Source: Brienomyrus brachyistius | Lineage: Eukaryota > Chordata > Actinopteri > Osteoglossiformes > Mormyridae | Assembly (NCBI RefSeq): GCF_023856365.1 | Contig: NC_064542.1 | Coordinates: forward strand, 9,231,363 to 9,295,362 | Direction of reading: 5' to 3' | DNA length: 64,000 bases | In this document: positions 25,366 through 37,351 of the stretch, one piece after another | How positions within the stretch are numbered: the stretch's first letter is position 1 | Layout of the letters: each line of letters begins with the position of its first letter | The notes under the pieces: generated by a model | Database searches by the model: none | What the model was told of the DNA's origin: nothing | The model's input: only the letters and a program-made list of their open reading frames with translations | Translations under genes and position numbers: made by a program

Positions 25366-25721
25366 GGGGCGGCATGGTGGTGCAGTGGTTAGCACTGTTG
25401 CCTCACACCTCTGTGTCCCGGGATCGAGTCTCTGCCTGGGTCACATGTGTGTGGAGTTTGCATGTTCTCCCCATGTCGTCGTGGGGTTTCCTCCGGGTTC
25501 TCTGGTTTCCCCCCACAGTCCAAAAACATGCTGAGGCTAATTGGAGTTGCTAAATTGCCCCTAGGAGTGCATGGGTGAGTGAATGGTGTGTGAGTGTGCC
25601 CTGCGATGGGCTGGCCCCCCATCCTGGGTTGTTCCCAGCCTCGTGCCCATTGCTTCCGGGATAGGCTCCGGACCCCCCGCGACCCAGTAGGATAAGCGGC
25701 TTGGAAAATGGATGGATGGAT
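25366..25721 (+). mobile_element. tRNA-derived SINE, full length, plus (reference copy)
   Basis: It begins GGGGCGGCATGGTGGTGCAG. The A-box-like TGGTGCAGTGGTTAGC is at about 25378-25393 and the B-box-like GGATCGAGTCT at about 25421-25431. The body continues GTGTGGAGTTTGCATGTTC, then GGTTTCCCCCCACAGTCC and GGCTCCGGACCCCCCGCGAC. It ends TAGGATAAGCGGCTTGGAAA followed by ATGGATGGATGG. The architecture (tRNA head, unrelated body, short tandem tail) defines a tRNA-SINE. It resembles the fish Mermaid-type repeats as I remember them. Confidence 0.88.
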
Positions 25722-26141
25722 ATTTACCACCTACCTAAAAGTTAAGGGACCATCCCTAAAGGACACAACTTCAGACGTTTTTATATTGCTTTGATATTTG
25801 GATGAAGTCCGAATGAGAGTAGATAAACTTGGGAATATTATTCTTGCAGCTATAGCTAAGACCTAGCCTTGACACATCCTCGTCTGTGTCTTTGAACTCC
25901 TTGGGAGTTATAATTGATTATATTTATCTAGCCCGAGTCTCTACGTAGAGCCACTGAGTTGCCTTGGGTGAGGGTCGTACACTGGCTGCACCGCTGTGTC
26001 TGAAGTGGAAATGACGATGGAGACTTTTTCTTGGAGAGGTGACTGACACTTCAAACTGCTACTAGAAGCCGCAGGCAAAGGAAATGATGCATGTTACAAG
26101 AAAAATCCTCACTCACAGTCACCCACCCTGCCTACTGCCAG

Positions 26142-26170
26142 CGTGGGGGGGTCGGGGGGGTGGGGGGGGC
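26142..26170. repeat. G-rich tract (four G runs)
   Basis: GTGGGGGGGTCGGGGGGGTG is followed by GGGGGGGC, a pattern able to form a G-quadruplex on the plus strand. Confidence 0.8.
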
Positions 26171-28642
26171 GTGCTTCTCAGGAACTCACAAGTATGTCTT
26201 TTTTAACACTCGTGGGTCAGTGGATGTGCATGAGTTAACAACCCACAGCGACAGAAGCTACCGGAAAGAGGAATCAAAGTCTCACGTCGTCATTTTGTGA
26301 TTTTATGACTGTCAATCAAGATGATTCAAAAACACTTCACACCTGCTTGGAATGCGGTGATCTTTAATAGAACAGTGCTCATGTTCAGAGAAGCACGGCA
26401 ATTGAAGTTGCGAACACCACCATTAATTAAGATATAATAACTGATGTCGCAAACTCTTGCTGATATATGCATATTTATATCATCACAGGAGAGTTTTTGA
26501 AGATATAATGCATAAACACCTGAAGAATAGATTTGTGCTCGACAGTTTAGAATCATTCATAATGTGCATAGTTGATGCAACTCTAAGCTCTTAAATATTT
26601 CAAAGTTCATTATACAAATTAAAGCAATAATCATTTCATGCCGTCCTAATTTCCCCTGGCTCAGTTTTCCAAATTAATGTTTCTTGGAGTAAAACATAAA
26701 TGCTGCTTATCTTATCCCTTTTTTGCCCTCTAACACCTGGTTGAAATTTGCATATTGGCTATAAGCCAGGATTTTTCATTATTTCTCCAGACTGCCCAGG
26801 GATGGTGGCATCTCATCGTGCGAACTCACTGCTATGAAAAATCCCATCACTCGAATCTGTTAGGTCTAGTGCTGGATATGCTAGGAACAAATGCTCCCTT
26901 CTCTGACCCCATCTCTCTGTTTAAGAGATCAGAAAGCCAGCAATTATTAAATGTGACGTGAACTTCTCAGCTTAATGACTGAAAGCAGGAATGTCTCTGA
27001 GCTTCACTTACAAAGGGCTCCCAGTTCTCTAGACAGAGATTTACGAAAGGCTCACAGAATAATTACAGATTAGTTTCACATATTGTCAGGAAAGGATAAT
27101 CTGAAGTTACCTATGTGATTCTCTTACTTTTTCAGGATACCTTTATTTTTTGGGGAGTTGATCCTGAATCTCTATCGATGTAGGATGAAAAGCCATTTAT
27201 ACTGAAACTGAAAGAAAGCTAAAAATGCCTTAAATGCTGAGTGTAAATATTGAAATTTCTGGAAGAGAGAGTTATGTGGTAAGATTTACAGCCGTCTAAA
27301 ACAACAAGAAGCAGAAATTGTAAATCCATAAACATCCTTAATGAATTTACTGTGTAATGTAAACATAAAACTGCTTTTAAATGTGGGGTTAATTATTTAA
27401 AAATGTAAAGTAAAAGTACTTATGAGAATAATAAAATTATATCTTAACTGGAAGAAGATAAGTATCTTATATAGCATCAAAAATTAATAGCCTTAAACAA
27501 TTAAAAAAACAATTATTAAAATACTTTTGTTTTTTATTTCAAAGATAATTTTACACATGAACACTATTTTATTTAAAACATTGAAATATGTTTTGTCAAA
27601 TTTATACCAAATAAAAATGCTAAATGTATCTCAGTTTAGAATCATTAGTACATGAAATAGAAAATCTGAAAAACTAAAGAAAGAAATGTGTTATTCATGT
27701 ATAGACAGAAATGAATGAAATGTTTTCTTTTTAATTATCTCCCATCCATATATACTTAAGATTGAAAAACAATCCAGAATAATCTCTTTGAATATTTTGA
27801 GGATATCTTCTTTGTTTTGTTGTGGAAATGTGATTGTCTGTTTTGTTAAGGCTTAATCCTACGACAGGTCTCTGGCAACAGGAAGCATTAACGGGACATC
27901 CCATAATCCAGCGTTTTCATGGCTCCCATACACTTTCATTTAAATATATACTTCAGATATTTTACACGTTTTTATTCAAGATAATCTGCTTTGAGATTAA
28001 TAAAATACAAAAAAAACTTGAAAAGTTTCAATTTCTTTTCAATAACAGCATTATTTTACAGTTCATAAGGACAATGATACACTGAAAACTTTAAAGATCA
28101 TGTATGACCCTTCACTGGATATGCAGTTGGAATTTGAAAATTGTAACTCTCTAAAATAGTAGCATAATGGATGTGGTTTTAAAAGTCCTATTTATTCTAT
28201 GGGGAGACTGCATGTTATACCAAAGTAAACAATGGCATTTTTAATGAAAGGTTTGGTGTCGTACGTCAAACAGAGTACGATGGGAACAGGAATTTGATTG
28301 ACAGATAACAACACAAATATGCAAGAATCTTGAACTAAAGTGAAAATGAGGAATAGTAAAAGAAAATTATGAAATGAAAATTCATGCATGTCAGCCTTTT
28401 TATCTGACTTTACCTATCAGTTTTGGATTGGATTTCCTCGATTTGGCATATATTACCCTGAATACACTTTAAGCCACAATACCCACTGACTTCTTATTTA
28501 ATATCCAAAGCTGACCATGCAGAGAATATTTGGCAACAGTCTAGCCCCCTAGAGCAGGTATTTCACATATAACAATGAATCTGCAAACCATTTTCTGCAG
28601 ACTCTCATTATCAAATATTCCCACCATGTGATTATAAACCTG

Positions 28643-28865
28643 TCATTTTGACCTTGTGGGGACATTTTTTTTGGTCCACACAAGGGGAAACTCAATTTTA
28701 TGAAAAAATATGAGAAAGCCATTAAAGAACTAAAAATGCCACAGTTCTTGCGTTTTGTTTGGTTACTTGTGGTTAAGGTGAAGGCTGGGTTAGGGTTAAG
28801 CTTGTTTTAGGTGGGGCTGGGCTAATTCCCATAGACATGAATGGAGAGTCCTCACAAAGATTTCG
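28643..28865. mobile_element. TIR repeat, GACCTTGTGGGGACA type
   Basis: The left end GACCTTGTGGGGACA is roughly complementary to the right end AGTCCTCACAAAGA. The interior GAACTAAAAATGCCACA and TTGGTTACTTGTGGTTA also occurs in the elements at 49605 and 55615, so all belong to one broad family. Confidence 0.6.
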
Positions 28866-29244
28866 ATGCCTATTCCGTGCGTGTATGTGTGTGTGTGTCT
28901 ACACACAGACATGTATATAAATGAAATGCAAAGAAAGCTACATCCCTGTTTATACATTTACCAAAAGTTTCACACATTTGGCAATTAGTGTCTATACAGA
29001 GAACCTCATTGGCAGAGCATTGGCAGGATGTTGTATGTTGATTGACATTTTCAGCCTTAAAATTTCATTCTGGGAGTATTAATGGTGCGGCAAAATGAAA
29101 CATTCAAGGGCTACAGAAGGCTATATTGCTATGAACAGTACTAATGTTTCTTTGTGAATTTCCTGTTTGGGTATATAGTTTATTTAAGACTGTCGTGTTC
29201 CTTTGTTCTCATAAAGGGGGGTGCCCGGCAGCGGCCTTACTCAC

Positions 29245-29409
29245 TCTGTGGACAGAGCTCACTGGTGCAGTTCTGCGACTGGAGGTCTACGCCCTGGCAG
29301 TCCTTGCCGCCGGTCCCGGGTGTGGGCTGGCTGCACTCACGGCTCCTCCACATCGTGCAGTCTGCTCCGCAGGCCGACCACTTGCTCCACTCGCTCCAGC
29401 CTCCATCTA
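29245..29409 (-). CDS. unc5a: unc5a exon: thrombospondin type-1 repeat 2
   Basis: This exon of 165 bp has symmetric phase 1-1. It encodes (V)[17 protein letters not shown], then [20 protein letters not shown], then [13 protein letters not shown]. The WxxWxxW motif and the C-x3-C spacing with a following MW are the hallmark of the second UNC5 TSP1 repeat. N-C-T is a potential N-glycosylation site. The acceptor is TGTGACCAG and the donor CAGA followed by GTGAGTAAG. The trailing A plus CT from the transmembrane exon makes Thr. Three overlapping plus-strand open frames at 29144-29511 are antisense shadows produced by the GC-rich exon. Confidence 0.95.
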
Positions 29410-29982
29410 CTGGTCACAGACATAGACTCCAGGGTCAAACAAACGCTTCTTCTGCCATTGGTAAATACATCACATCATAACATCGTCCTGACATTATTGG
29501 CCAATCACTGACACTGCACTCACAAGATCTGTCATGTGGCTGTAGTGATATGGCATCGAATCTATGTGTTGAGAAGTTGTTCTTTTTTTTGGGCAGAATC
29601 ACTATGTACTAATAACCCCTCTTGGCCAATTCTGAGGCTGTGACTGATGTGCAAAGACAATCTTTCAAAAACCATGCTATTTGCCGCTGTTATGTGAAAA
29701 CGACACAACGGATAATGACAATTTTGTCAAAATGCAACTTCTGCATCGCCCTGCTGTATCTTCACATTGCATTAAAGTGTGGAACAAATGCTACCGCCCC
29801 CCAAAATTTAAGCTTTCCCTGGGCAATTAGCACAGGCGCGGATCATTAGCGTGTGAATTTATATCAATGGCCTCACCAATGAACCTTGGTCAGGAAAACT
29901 ACAGCGCTACAGCTGAAATGCCCCTCCTCTGGAAATTGTACATAGAACAGTAAAAAATATGAAGTGAGCATATCTTCTAGAG

Positions 29983-30188
29983 CAGGAGTGTTAGACTCCA
30001 TTCCTGGGGGGCTGGAGCACTGTGTAACTTAGTTCTTTCCCTGTTCCACCACAAATGATTCTACTCAAGAGCTGTGTGGTAATTAGCACAAGGAGGTGCA
30101 AGGAGGTGAATCAGGTGTGTTAAATGAGGGGAAACCAAAAAATGTGCAGGGCTCCGGCCCCCCGGGACTGATCATTTTGACACCCCTG
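29983..30188. mobile_element. hAT-type MITE, 206 bp, with 8-bp target duplication
   Basis: The termini are CAGGAGTGTTAGACTCCATT on the left and ATTTTGACACCCCTG on the right. The sub-terminal stretch CTGGGGGGCTGGAGC pairs with GCTCCGGCCCCCCGG. Flanks TTCTAGAG (29975-29982) and TTCTAGAA (30189-30196) match at 7 of 8 bases, the duplication length of hAT elements. It has no coding capacity. Confidence 0.85.
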
Positions 30189-31151
30189 TTCTAGAAGAAG
30201 GGAAAAACCAGCAAATGAGGCACACTCAAAATGGCGGACCAGACAGGGAGGGAAGAATGTAAGCACCTGACCAGGAGAAGGCAACGCCATGAAGCTCAGA
30301 GGGTTACATTGATCCCGACTAACAAAGAGAAGTCATTTTCACAATGAGAGTTATTTGGAAGCTCCACTGGAGGTCATATAGGGAGTGATATTCAGACTGA
30401 TGTCACTCCAGTTCCTGGGAGGTTACTGGTGGGCTAATGTGAACACAGTCAGTAATGAGCTCTCTTGGGGGCAATTGGTCTTCCATGAATTGAAAATAGA
30501 GCAAAAGCAGAGTTACAGAAGACCACTACCAATCAGAAGTGAGTATAGTGCTTTGCTTATCATTAACTTAGCGGTCGTTGTGACTAATTTACAGGGCAAA
30601 AAGCAGGGCTCTAATGGAAACTCTCTGCCTTAGTTCTCTAATAACCTATCTTTGGTAAATAAATAGCGATGTGGAAATGCAGTCTATTAACCAAGGTTGT
30701 AATGAATAATACAGTGATCTAGTCATGCTCTTTGAATCATGAAAGGGAATTTTATAATTATACGATCAGTGAGCATACCTAGTCATACACATAGATTGGG
30801 TCATGATGACGATCTGACCATGAGCTTTATCTTAATGATTAGCACTGGTTGAAGGACCTTTGCTAATCATGTTATTATGCTTGTTTGATGCACAAACACA
30901 TGGGTGGGAAGGTGCTGTTCTTCAGCCAGCTGCCCAGGACATGAAGCGAAATGAGTTAAAAATACGTTTTTAATGAATACATCATAATGCACACTGCTGT
31001 AGTCTTTCAAATCACTAACATCATCCTTCTGGGAAAAAAAATATTGCACACATCCCACCTTAGACAAATTGAGTTCAGGGAGGTGGACAAGAAAGGACAG
31101 CCCATCCAGGTAATGAATGGAAAGAGGTAATGTGTGTAGGTTATGCGGAAG

Positions 31152-31152
<1 letters not shown>

Positions 31153-31218
<66 letters not shown>

Positions 31219-31221
31219 AAA
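31153..31221. repeat. (GAAA)n microsatellite, ~69 bp
   Basis: This is a pure GAAA tract. On the unc5a sense strand it reads TTTC, a long polypyrimidine stretch. Confidence 0.97.
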
Positions 31222-31321
31222 AATAATTGGGACATAAAGTATCACAGCTACTGTCACTTTGCAGGAGACTTCCGGAAGCATCCGGGGGATGTGGAATGTC
31301 TGACTTTGGGAAAGAATATTT

Positions 31322-31654
31322 GGATACAATTTACATTAACTGCACTTTCAAAATGCCTTTATAATGCATTCGTAGAACATTCATAAGCAACATGGGGGGG
31401 GGGGTGTACCTTAACAGCTTTAATGTACATTTATCACAAACATTATATCATTAGGCTTATATAATTATATTGTTATAACAACATATAATGTTTGTTATTA
31501 ATGTGTATTGAAGCTGTTAAAGTATATTGGGATGTTAAAGTATACTTCTGTTCTGCTTATGAATGTTCTATTGATGCAATATGAATGTGCAATGAATGTT
31601 CTATGAATGTTCAATGAATGCATTATGAAGGTGCAGTTAGTGTAAAGCGTTACC
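31322..31654. mobile_element. foldback element of the GGTAACACTTTA family, ~330 bp
   Basis: The left end GGATACAATTTACATTAACT with GCATTC is matched by the inverted right end GAATGCATTATGAAGGTGCA with GTTAGTGTAAAGCGTTACC. An inner pair, CACAAACATTATA and TATAATGTTTGTTA, plus AACAGCTTTAATG / TTGAAGCTGTTAA, extends the fold. A G11 run interrupts the left arm. Confidence 0.75.
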
Positions 31655-31905
31655 GAATATTTCTGTCTGAAAAGGTACAGGAGTTCATTTTTTTTAAATT
31701 ATCTACACATTTTGATGCACCTCACATTAAGGATTAGGAATTCCTCTTCGTAAAGCAGGAAGCTAGAAAACTGATTTACTGACAACACCCTGATTTCAAT
31801 ACAAAACAAAATGAATATAGATTCATATATTGGAGACTGAGGGTCAAGACACACTGAGATTGTGATGCAACTAGCATGTAACAGGAGAAGAACAAAAAAA
31901 ATAGT

Positions 31906-32678
31906 TGGGGTGGATGAGCATGAGATGGGTGAGATGGGTGAGGTGGGTGAGATGGGTGAGGTGGGTGAGGTGGGTGAGATGGGTGAGGTGGGTGAGATGG
32001 GTGAGGTGGGTGAGGTGGGTGAGGTGGGTGAGATGGGTGAGGTGGGTGAGGTGGGTGAGATGGGTAAGGTGGGTGAGATGGGTGAGATGGGTGAGGTGGG
32101 TAAGATGAATGAGATGGGTGAGATGGGTGAGGTGGGTGAGATGGGTGAGGTGGGTGAGATGGGTGAGGTGGGTGAGATGGGTAAGGTGGGTGAGATGGGT
32201 GAGGTGGGTAAGATAAATGAGATGGGTGAGGTGGGTGAGGTGGGTGAGATGGGTGAGGTGGGTGAGGTGGGTAAGGTGGGTAAGGTGGGTGAGATGGGTG
32301 AGGTGGGTGAGATGGGTGAGGTGGGTGAGGTGGGTGAGGTGGGTAAGGTGGGTGAGATGGGTGAGGTGGGTGAGATGGGTGAGGTGGGTGAGATGAATGA
32401 GATGGGTAAGGTGGGTGAGATGGGTGAGGTGGGTGAGATGGGTGAGGTGGGTGAGATGAATGAGATGGGTAAGGTGGGTGAGGTGGGTGAGATGGGTAAG
32501 GTGGGTGAGGTGGATGAGATGGGTAAGGTGGGTGAGGTGGGTAAGGTGGGTGAGATGGGTGAGGTGGGTAAGATGAATGAGATGGGTAAGGTGGGTGAGG
32601 TGGGTGAGATGGGTAAGGTGGGTGAGGTGGGTGAGATGGGTGAGGTGGGTAAGGTGGGTGAGGTGGGTGAGATGGGTG
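31906..32678. repeat. minisatellite, 9-bp unit, ~85 copies (~770 bp)
   Basis: The units are GGTGAGATG, GGTGAGGTG and GGTAAGGTG, with an AATGAGATG variant recurring near 32106, 32214, 32393, 32456 and 32574. Since the unit is a multiple of 3 and lacks stops, both strands show long false open frames (287 and 308 codons). It is in the intron between the TSP1 exons. Confidence 0.96.
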
Positions 32679-32929
32679 TGTGTAAATATACATATAACTC
32701 ATTAACCCTGTTTCTTACAAACTAGTTGCTCCCAAACTGCTGTCCAACAGTTAGGAATTTTTACATATTTACCCATCAGAGGTTTGCCTATACAAAACAC
32801 ATACAGAGGGCATAGTTTCACACTGTGGTTCTTCAAGCGAAAATCACATCCATCAGCAAGCCAGCAGACTGCAATCTCAGACCAGTTTACAGTGACTTAA
32901 GTGCAGATAGGTGCAGTTATCCAGTGGGC

Positions 32930-33150
32930 ATACAGGGTCACGATAAGATAAGAGCCCATGTTACGAATCATGGGGTATGTGACAGGGGGCACCCTAGACA
33001 GGCTGCCAGTCCACCACAAGGCAGTTACATTCACATGCATTCATTCACACGCTATGGACAATTGAGAGGCACCAATTCACGTTACTCACATAAAGATATG
33101 GAGGCCATACACACCAACACACAGAGTCAGAGATGGGAATCCTACTTCAA
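32930..33150 (-). mobile_element. degenerate SINE-like remnant, minus
   Basis: CTGCCAGTCCACCACAAGGC, then ACATGCATTCATTCACACGC, then TATGGACAATTGAGAGGCAC, then CACAAACAC-type tails follow the segment order of minus-oriented fish SINE bodies. There is heavy divergence. Confidence 0.55.
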
Positions 33151-33954
33151 TCGCTGAGAATTATCAGCTCGATGTATGCATCCTCAATTGTTTGCTGTTA
33201 ATAATTCTTTACACTGCTGAGTTTAATTACTAGAACAAATTCATCTACTGCTGGATTGCCCCTATCTCTGCTTACAAATTAGGCAAGTGCCTGCCCCAAT
33301 TCCACACAGATTCTAGAACAGATCACAAATCAGCAGCCACCCTAACCCCTCCATCTTCAACAACCTCCTTCTCACTGGGCCAGAGTCAGAATTTGCGCGT
33401 GTACACAGGGGCTCCAGCCACATCAACAGGCAGCACATTACATAAATGTAATAAACACTTACAATATCTGAATTCATTTTGGGTAATTTACCCTTGGATA
33501 AAAAGTTTGGCTCATTGCTGATTTTCAATTATGCAGCACAACAGGTATTCTGGGGGAGAGACATTCCTATGAAACTGTACTGTAATACAATAACAAAGAA
33601 GCAATTCCTTTTTGACATGTTGTCAAGGGCAAAACTAAAGGGCACCCAGCTGTTTTTCATTGACTGGCAGGGAGAACTATTTGATTCCCATGTGCTTCCA
33701 ATCACGGGGCCTGTAAGCACTGCTTCAAGTTGTTTGCTGGAAGATGAAGGGAGGGAGTGATTACTACCAGCGTCAGAATGCAAGCCCCCTGCCTAAAAGG
33801 CTCATTCGCAATCACATCCCTTTATATCTTGAAATCAACAACATGGAAAAGAATAACAATCTCGCATTATATTTCAAAAGGAAAAGAAGCACACAAAAAT
33901 CAAAGAAACAAAAAAACTCTACACACTCTATATGATATTATCGATGTGATAATA

Positions 33955-34065
33955 TTTATTCCAGCATCCCATCTGGGATGTACCTCAGTCTTGCGCACTA
34001 TGTCGCCTGGGACATGCTTCAAGTCTTTTCTACGGCTCAGGATAAGACGTCGGAAGATGGATGGA
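33955..34065 (+). mobile_element. SINE 3' end remnant, plus
   Basis: CATCCCATCTGGGATGTACC, then TTGCGCACTATGTCGCCTGG, GACATGCTTCAAG and CAGGATAAGACGTCGGAAGA end in GGATGGATG. This is the 3' part of a SINE or LINE of the GGAT-tail group. Confidence 0.6.
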
Positions 34066-35291
34066 TGTAAGGATGATTTATTCAAACAGTCCATAAGGAA
34101 AAATAATCCCCTCCATCTGCCATGGACATGAAGCAGTGACGATCACGATCACAGTTCGAAAATATAAAAAAATGTACTGTACTGTGCATGTACAATGCCT
34201 TTTGTGATTTTTTCCCCCCTAAACAATGCATTATAACAACAACTCTATTGTTTTACATACAATTTGCATTGTTTAGGCACAGTTCTGTAATCTAAGCACG
34301 ACTTAAAATATAGGACAGGTTAGACATTGCTGTATATGCAAAGTAAAGAGGTCATTTTATATACGTATGTAAGGGTTTAGAACGTATGAAGGTTTGGAGT
34401 ATCACGGTGGGTTGTGGAAACAGCTGACCACATAAGATGCTGGAGCAGAGTAGTCTTAAATGCCACCCTACAGAAGAATTATCAGTCTCTTCATAAATAA
34501 GATTCTACCAAGATGTCAGTATTGACTAGTCTGTCATATTTCCATTGCATCTTGTTAAAGCACTGCAATACTTCATGTAACTGGCAGCATTTTTAATACA
34601 ATGAATGATTCCAGTAATTTGAATATAACAGCAGTCTTCAGATGTTTGCCAACCCTTTGCAACCCAGATTTATCTTATATGACATGCGGTTTGCCGGGAA
34701 AAAAAAGCTTCCACTTCACTGATTTCTGTGCAGCACAGCAAATCTTATTTTCTTCCCTTTTTTTTGCATACGTAAGGATGAACGGCAATTTGCTAACTGT
34801 ATATTGTTCTCCCAAATCTGCCCCGGTGCTGATGAATACCTCCCGAGGCCAGTGACAGAGCTGCGAATGCCTACCTCGACGTGCCTAAGGTGCGGGAGCA
34901 ATGCTGTGCGGCTGTGGGCACTGTCTGAATCCAGTTCATCTGTTTTGATGATATTTACTTAAGGCTGTATTATTGTATATGTGGAGTCTCTCCTAAGGAG
35001 GAAAGATTGAAGGAAATCCAGCTGCTGGGGTTATGATATTCTGAGCTATAGTTTCTAATCCAGAATGGCTGCATGTGGTGATCGCCAAGAAGAGGGAATC
35101 TATAAGCAGAGAATCAAGTCTCGGGAAGCTGTCCTGTAAATCCCTTTGATGGACACTTCCTTATAATTATATACATACATAACCTCACTTTCACTTGATG
35201 TCATTTTTAAGAAAGCTTCCTGTATTTTTGGTGCTGGTTTATATTCCGTGACACCCTACAATTGCTTCTTCCATGCGCAGTACCATTACTA

Positions 35292-35646
35292 CATCCATCC
35301 ATTTTCCAAACCGCTTATCCTACTGGGTCGCGGGGGGTCCGGAGCCTATCCCGGAAGCAATGGGCACGAGGCAGGGAACAACCCAGGATGGGGGGCCAGC
35401 CCATCGCAGGGCACACTCACACACCATTCACTCACACATGCATTCCTACGGGCAATTTAGCAAGTCCAATTAGCCTCAGCATGTTTTTGGACTGTGGGGG
35501 GAAACCGGATTACCCGGAAGAAACCCCATGACGACATGGGGAGAACATGCAAACTCCACACACATGTGACCCAGGCGGAGATTCGAACCCGGGTCCTAGA
35601 GGTGTGAGGCAACAGTGCTAACCACTGCACCACCATGCCGCCCCCC
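35292..35646 (-). mobile_element. tRNA-derived SINE, full length, minus
   Basis: This copy is very similar to those at 6989 and 25366, reading on the minus strand from GGGGGGCGGCATGGTGGTGC to a short (GGAT)n tail at 35292. Few differences from the other copies suggest relatively recent activity. Confidence 0.88.
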
Positions 35647-36931
35647 ATTACTACATTGCATTCCCATTTCTCTCAACATGCCGGATGCGTCTCCATCCAC
35701 ATGGAGTTTAAAAGCTCAGCAGAGACTAACCTCTAGCTTTCAGCAATTAATTTCAACATACAATCAACAGGGGTCCCATAAAAGCTATTAACTAGGAGCC
35801 AAGTGAATGAGGACTGTTGGAAAAAAAGGTTCCTTAATTGTGCATACTTTATGGAGTAGAACGAGTTCTATCATGGTCCATGACTTAGGACATGGAACAT
35901 TGTAAAAGTGCCAAAGCTGCAGATTTAAAGTCTCCCATCTCCCATTGTATATTAGTGTTAAACCTTTGACACCTTATACAGACCCCCCACATACCTATAT
36001 TCCAGCCATTCGCATTCTAACATAGCCCAAGGTCATCATTCTCCCAGATAATGGCTACCGCTTTAGTCTCACTAGTTAGCCCACCAGGACAGCACCTTAT
36101 GTATCGTGCGCCACAAGATTGCAGCGAGAACATGCCTTTGATCAGCTCAGGCAAATAGATGAATAGTTGTGTACCCCCCACCTGCTCAGGACAGGCGGGA
36201 TGAAACAGGCATGATAAACTCCTACATCCATCAAGGCAAAGTCTAGGAAACAGATGGGCTACAGGAGCATAATTACCTCCATGGCAGGACTAACAAACTC
36301 TAAATCCAGGCCTGAACCTCTGTTGGTTGTCGTAGGCTCCACTCCCTTCTTTTCCCCAGCTGGGTCCCATTATAACAGCAATACATCTTTTTCAGGAACT
36401 GGGAAACAACTGTCCTCTAAATGAGCTGGTGCCCCATGATCTTTAAATTTTACGCTACAGGATAGACAGTGACATGACACAGTACTCAGTTTTCTGCAGA
36501 AAAATCTGGCAAAATCTGCGACATAAACAATATAAGAGGACATGTACTGCCTGCAAACATTCACATGTATGCAGGACAAATTTGTACATCTGCATAAAGA
36601 CACACAGTGTCCTTGAGTCCGTCTTGCTAAGTTTAACACGAAGCTAATTGTGCTTTAGTGGGTCTTGCAAAGTGCATTGGCATCCGATTCACCATTTTAT
36701 CCTCAGCATGACCTGAAAAGACTGGCTGGCATGTACGTGAGGTGGCAGGACCAGACTGGTAATTAGCTACCTAGTCAGCTTCATCAATGCATTTTTATGA
36801 ACAATAAATTGATCTTTTCTCACCACAATACAATATTGACTGGGGCTGCACGATTTTGGGGTGAAATATGAATCCCGACTATTTTCCACTCAGAATATAG
36901 ATTTATAAATTTTCTCTCACAATTCTTCTCC

Positions 36932-36961
36932 TTATTATTATTATTATTATTATTATTATTG
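36932..36961. repeat. (TTA)n microsatellite
   Basis: About ten TTA/ATT units follow a stretch at 36840-36900 (GGGGCTGCACGATTTTGGGG) that resembles one terminus of a hAT-derived repeat. The other terminus was not found. Confidence 0.85.
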
Positions 36962-37152
36962 TTGTATTTGTTGTGCTTGTTGATGTTGTCATTATGTAGA
37001 TGGAAAAAACATTATGTAGAGATATGTGATACAGTTAACAACTGATATACATTAAAAATCTAATGTAAATAATCTAAATACTGGCATCAGCCCAATGTGT
37101 CAGTCTTGGCCATATTGGCATATAATGAAAATATTGTTGGCCAATATTTAAA

Positions 37153-37351
37153 ATGGTACCACTTTACAACAGGGCTCCCTTCTGCCACTTGTAAATGGTA
37201 GTAACTCATTAATAAAAAGGAAATTGTGCTACAACTTGTTTAAAACTGTCTATTAATAATTTACAAAGTGTTACAACCTAATTAATAACCAGTTTATAAA
37301 CCGTTCATAAACTCCTTATATGAGTAGCCTTATTGAAATGTGGCACCCTTG
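37153..37351. mobile_element. foldback element, GGTACCACTTTA type, ~200 bp
   Basis: The left end ATGGTACCACTTTACAACAG and the right end TTATTGAAATGTGGCACCC are imperfect inverted copies. The interior contains AACTCATTAATAAA, ATTAATAACCAGTTTAT and GTTCATAAACTCCTTAT, as in the related elements at 22677 and 31322. Confidence 0.6.

Larger units (their letters stand above)
23688..29244 (-). other. intron between TSP1-2 and TM exons (5557 bp)
   Basis: This phase 1 intron splits a Thr codon. It holds an ATA/ATT array abutting a full-length SINE (25366-25721), a G-rich patch near 26142, and a TIR repeat at 28643-28865. Positions 26640-28600 are AT-rich, with no repeat or gene recognised. Confidence 0.85.

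Noticed and set aside
29144..29511. Three plus-strand open frames at the TSP1-2 exon
   Set aside because: They are antisense or shifted readings of a GC-rich exon. The minus-strand TSP1 frame explains the sequence fully.
31776..32725. Long open frames on both strands (308 and 287 codons) across the 9-bp repeat
   Set aside because: They are pure products of a stop-free tandem repeat with a 3-divisible unit. No domain, splice context or codon bias is seen.
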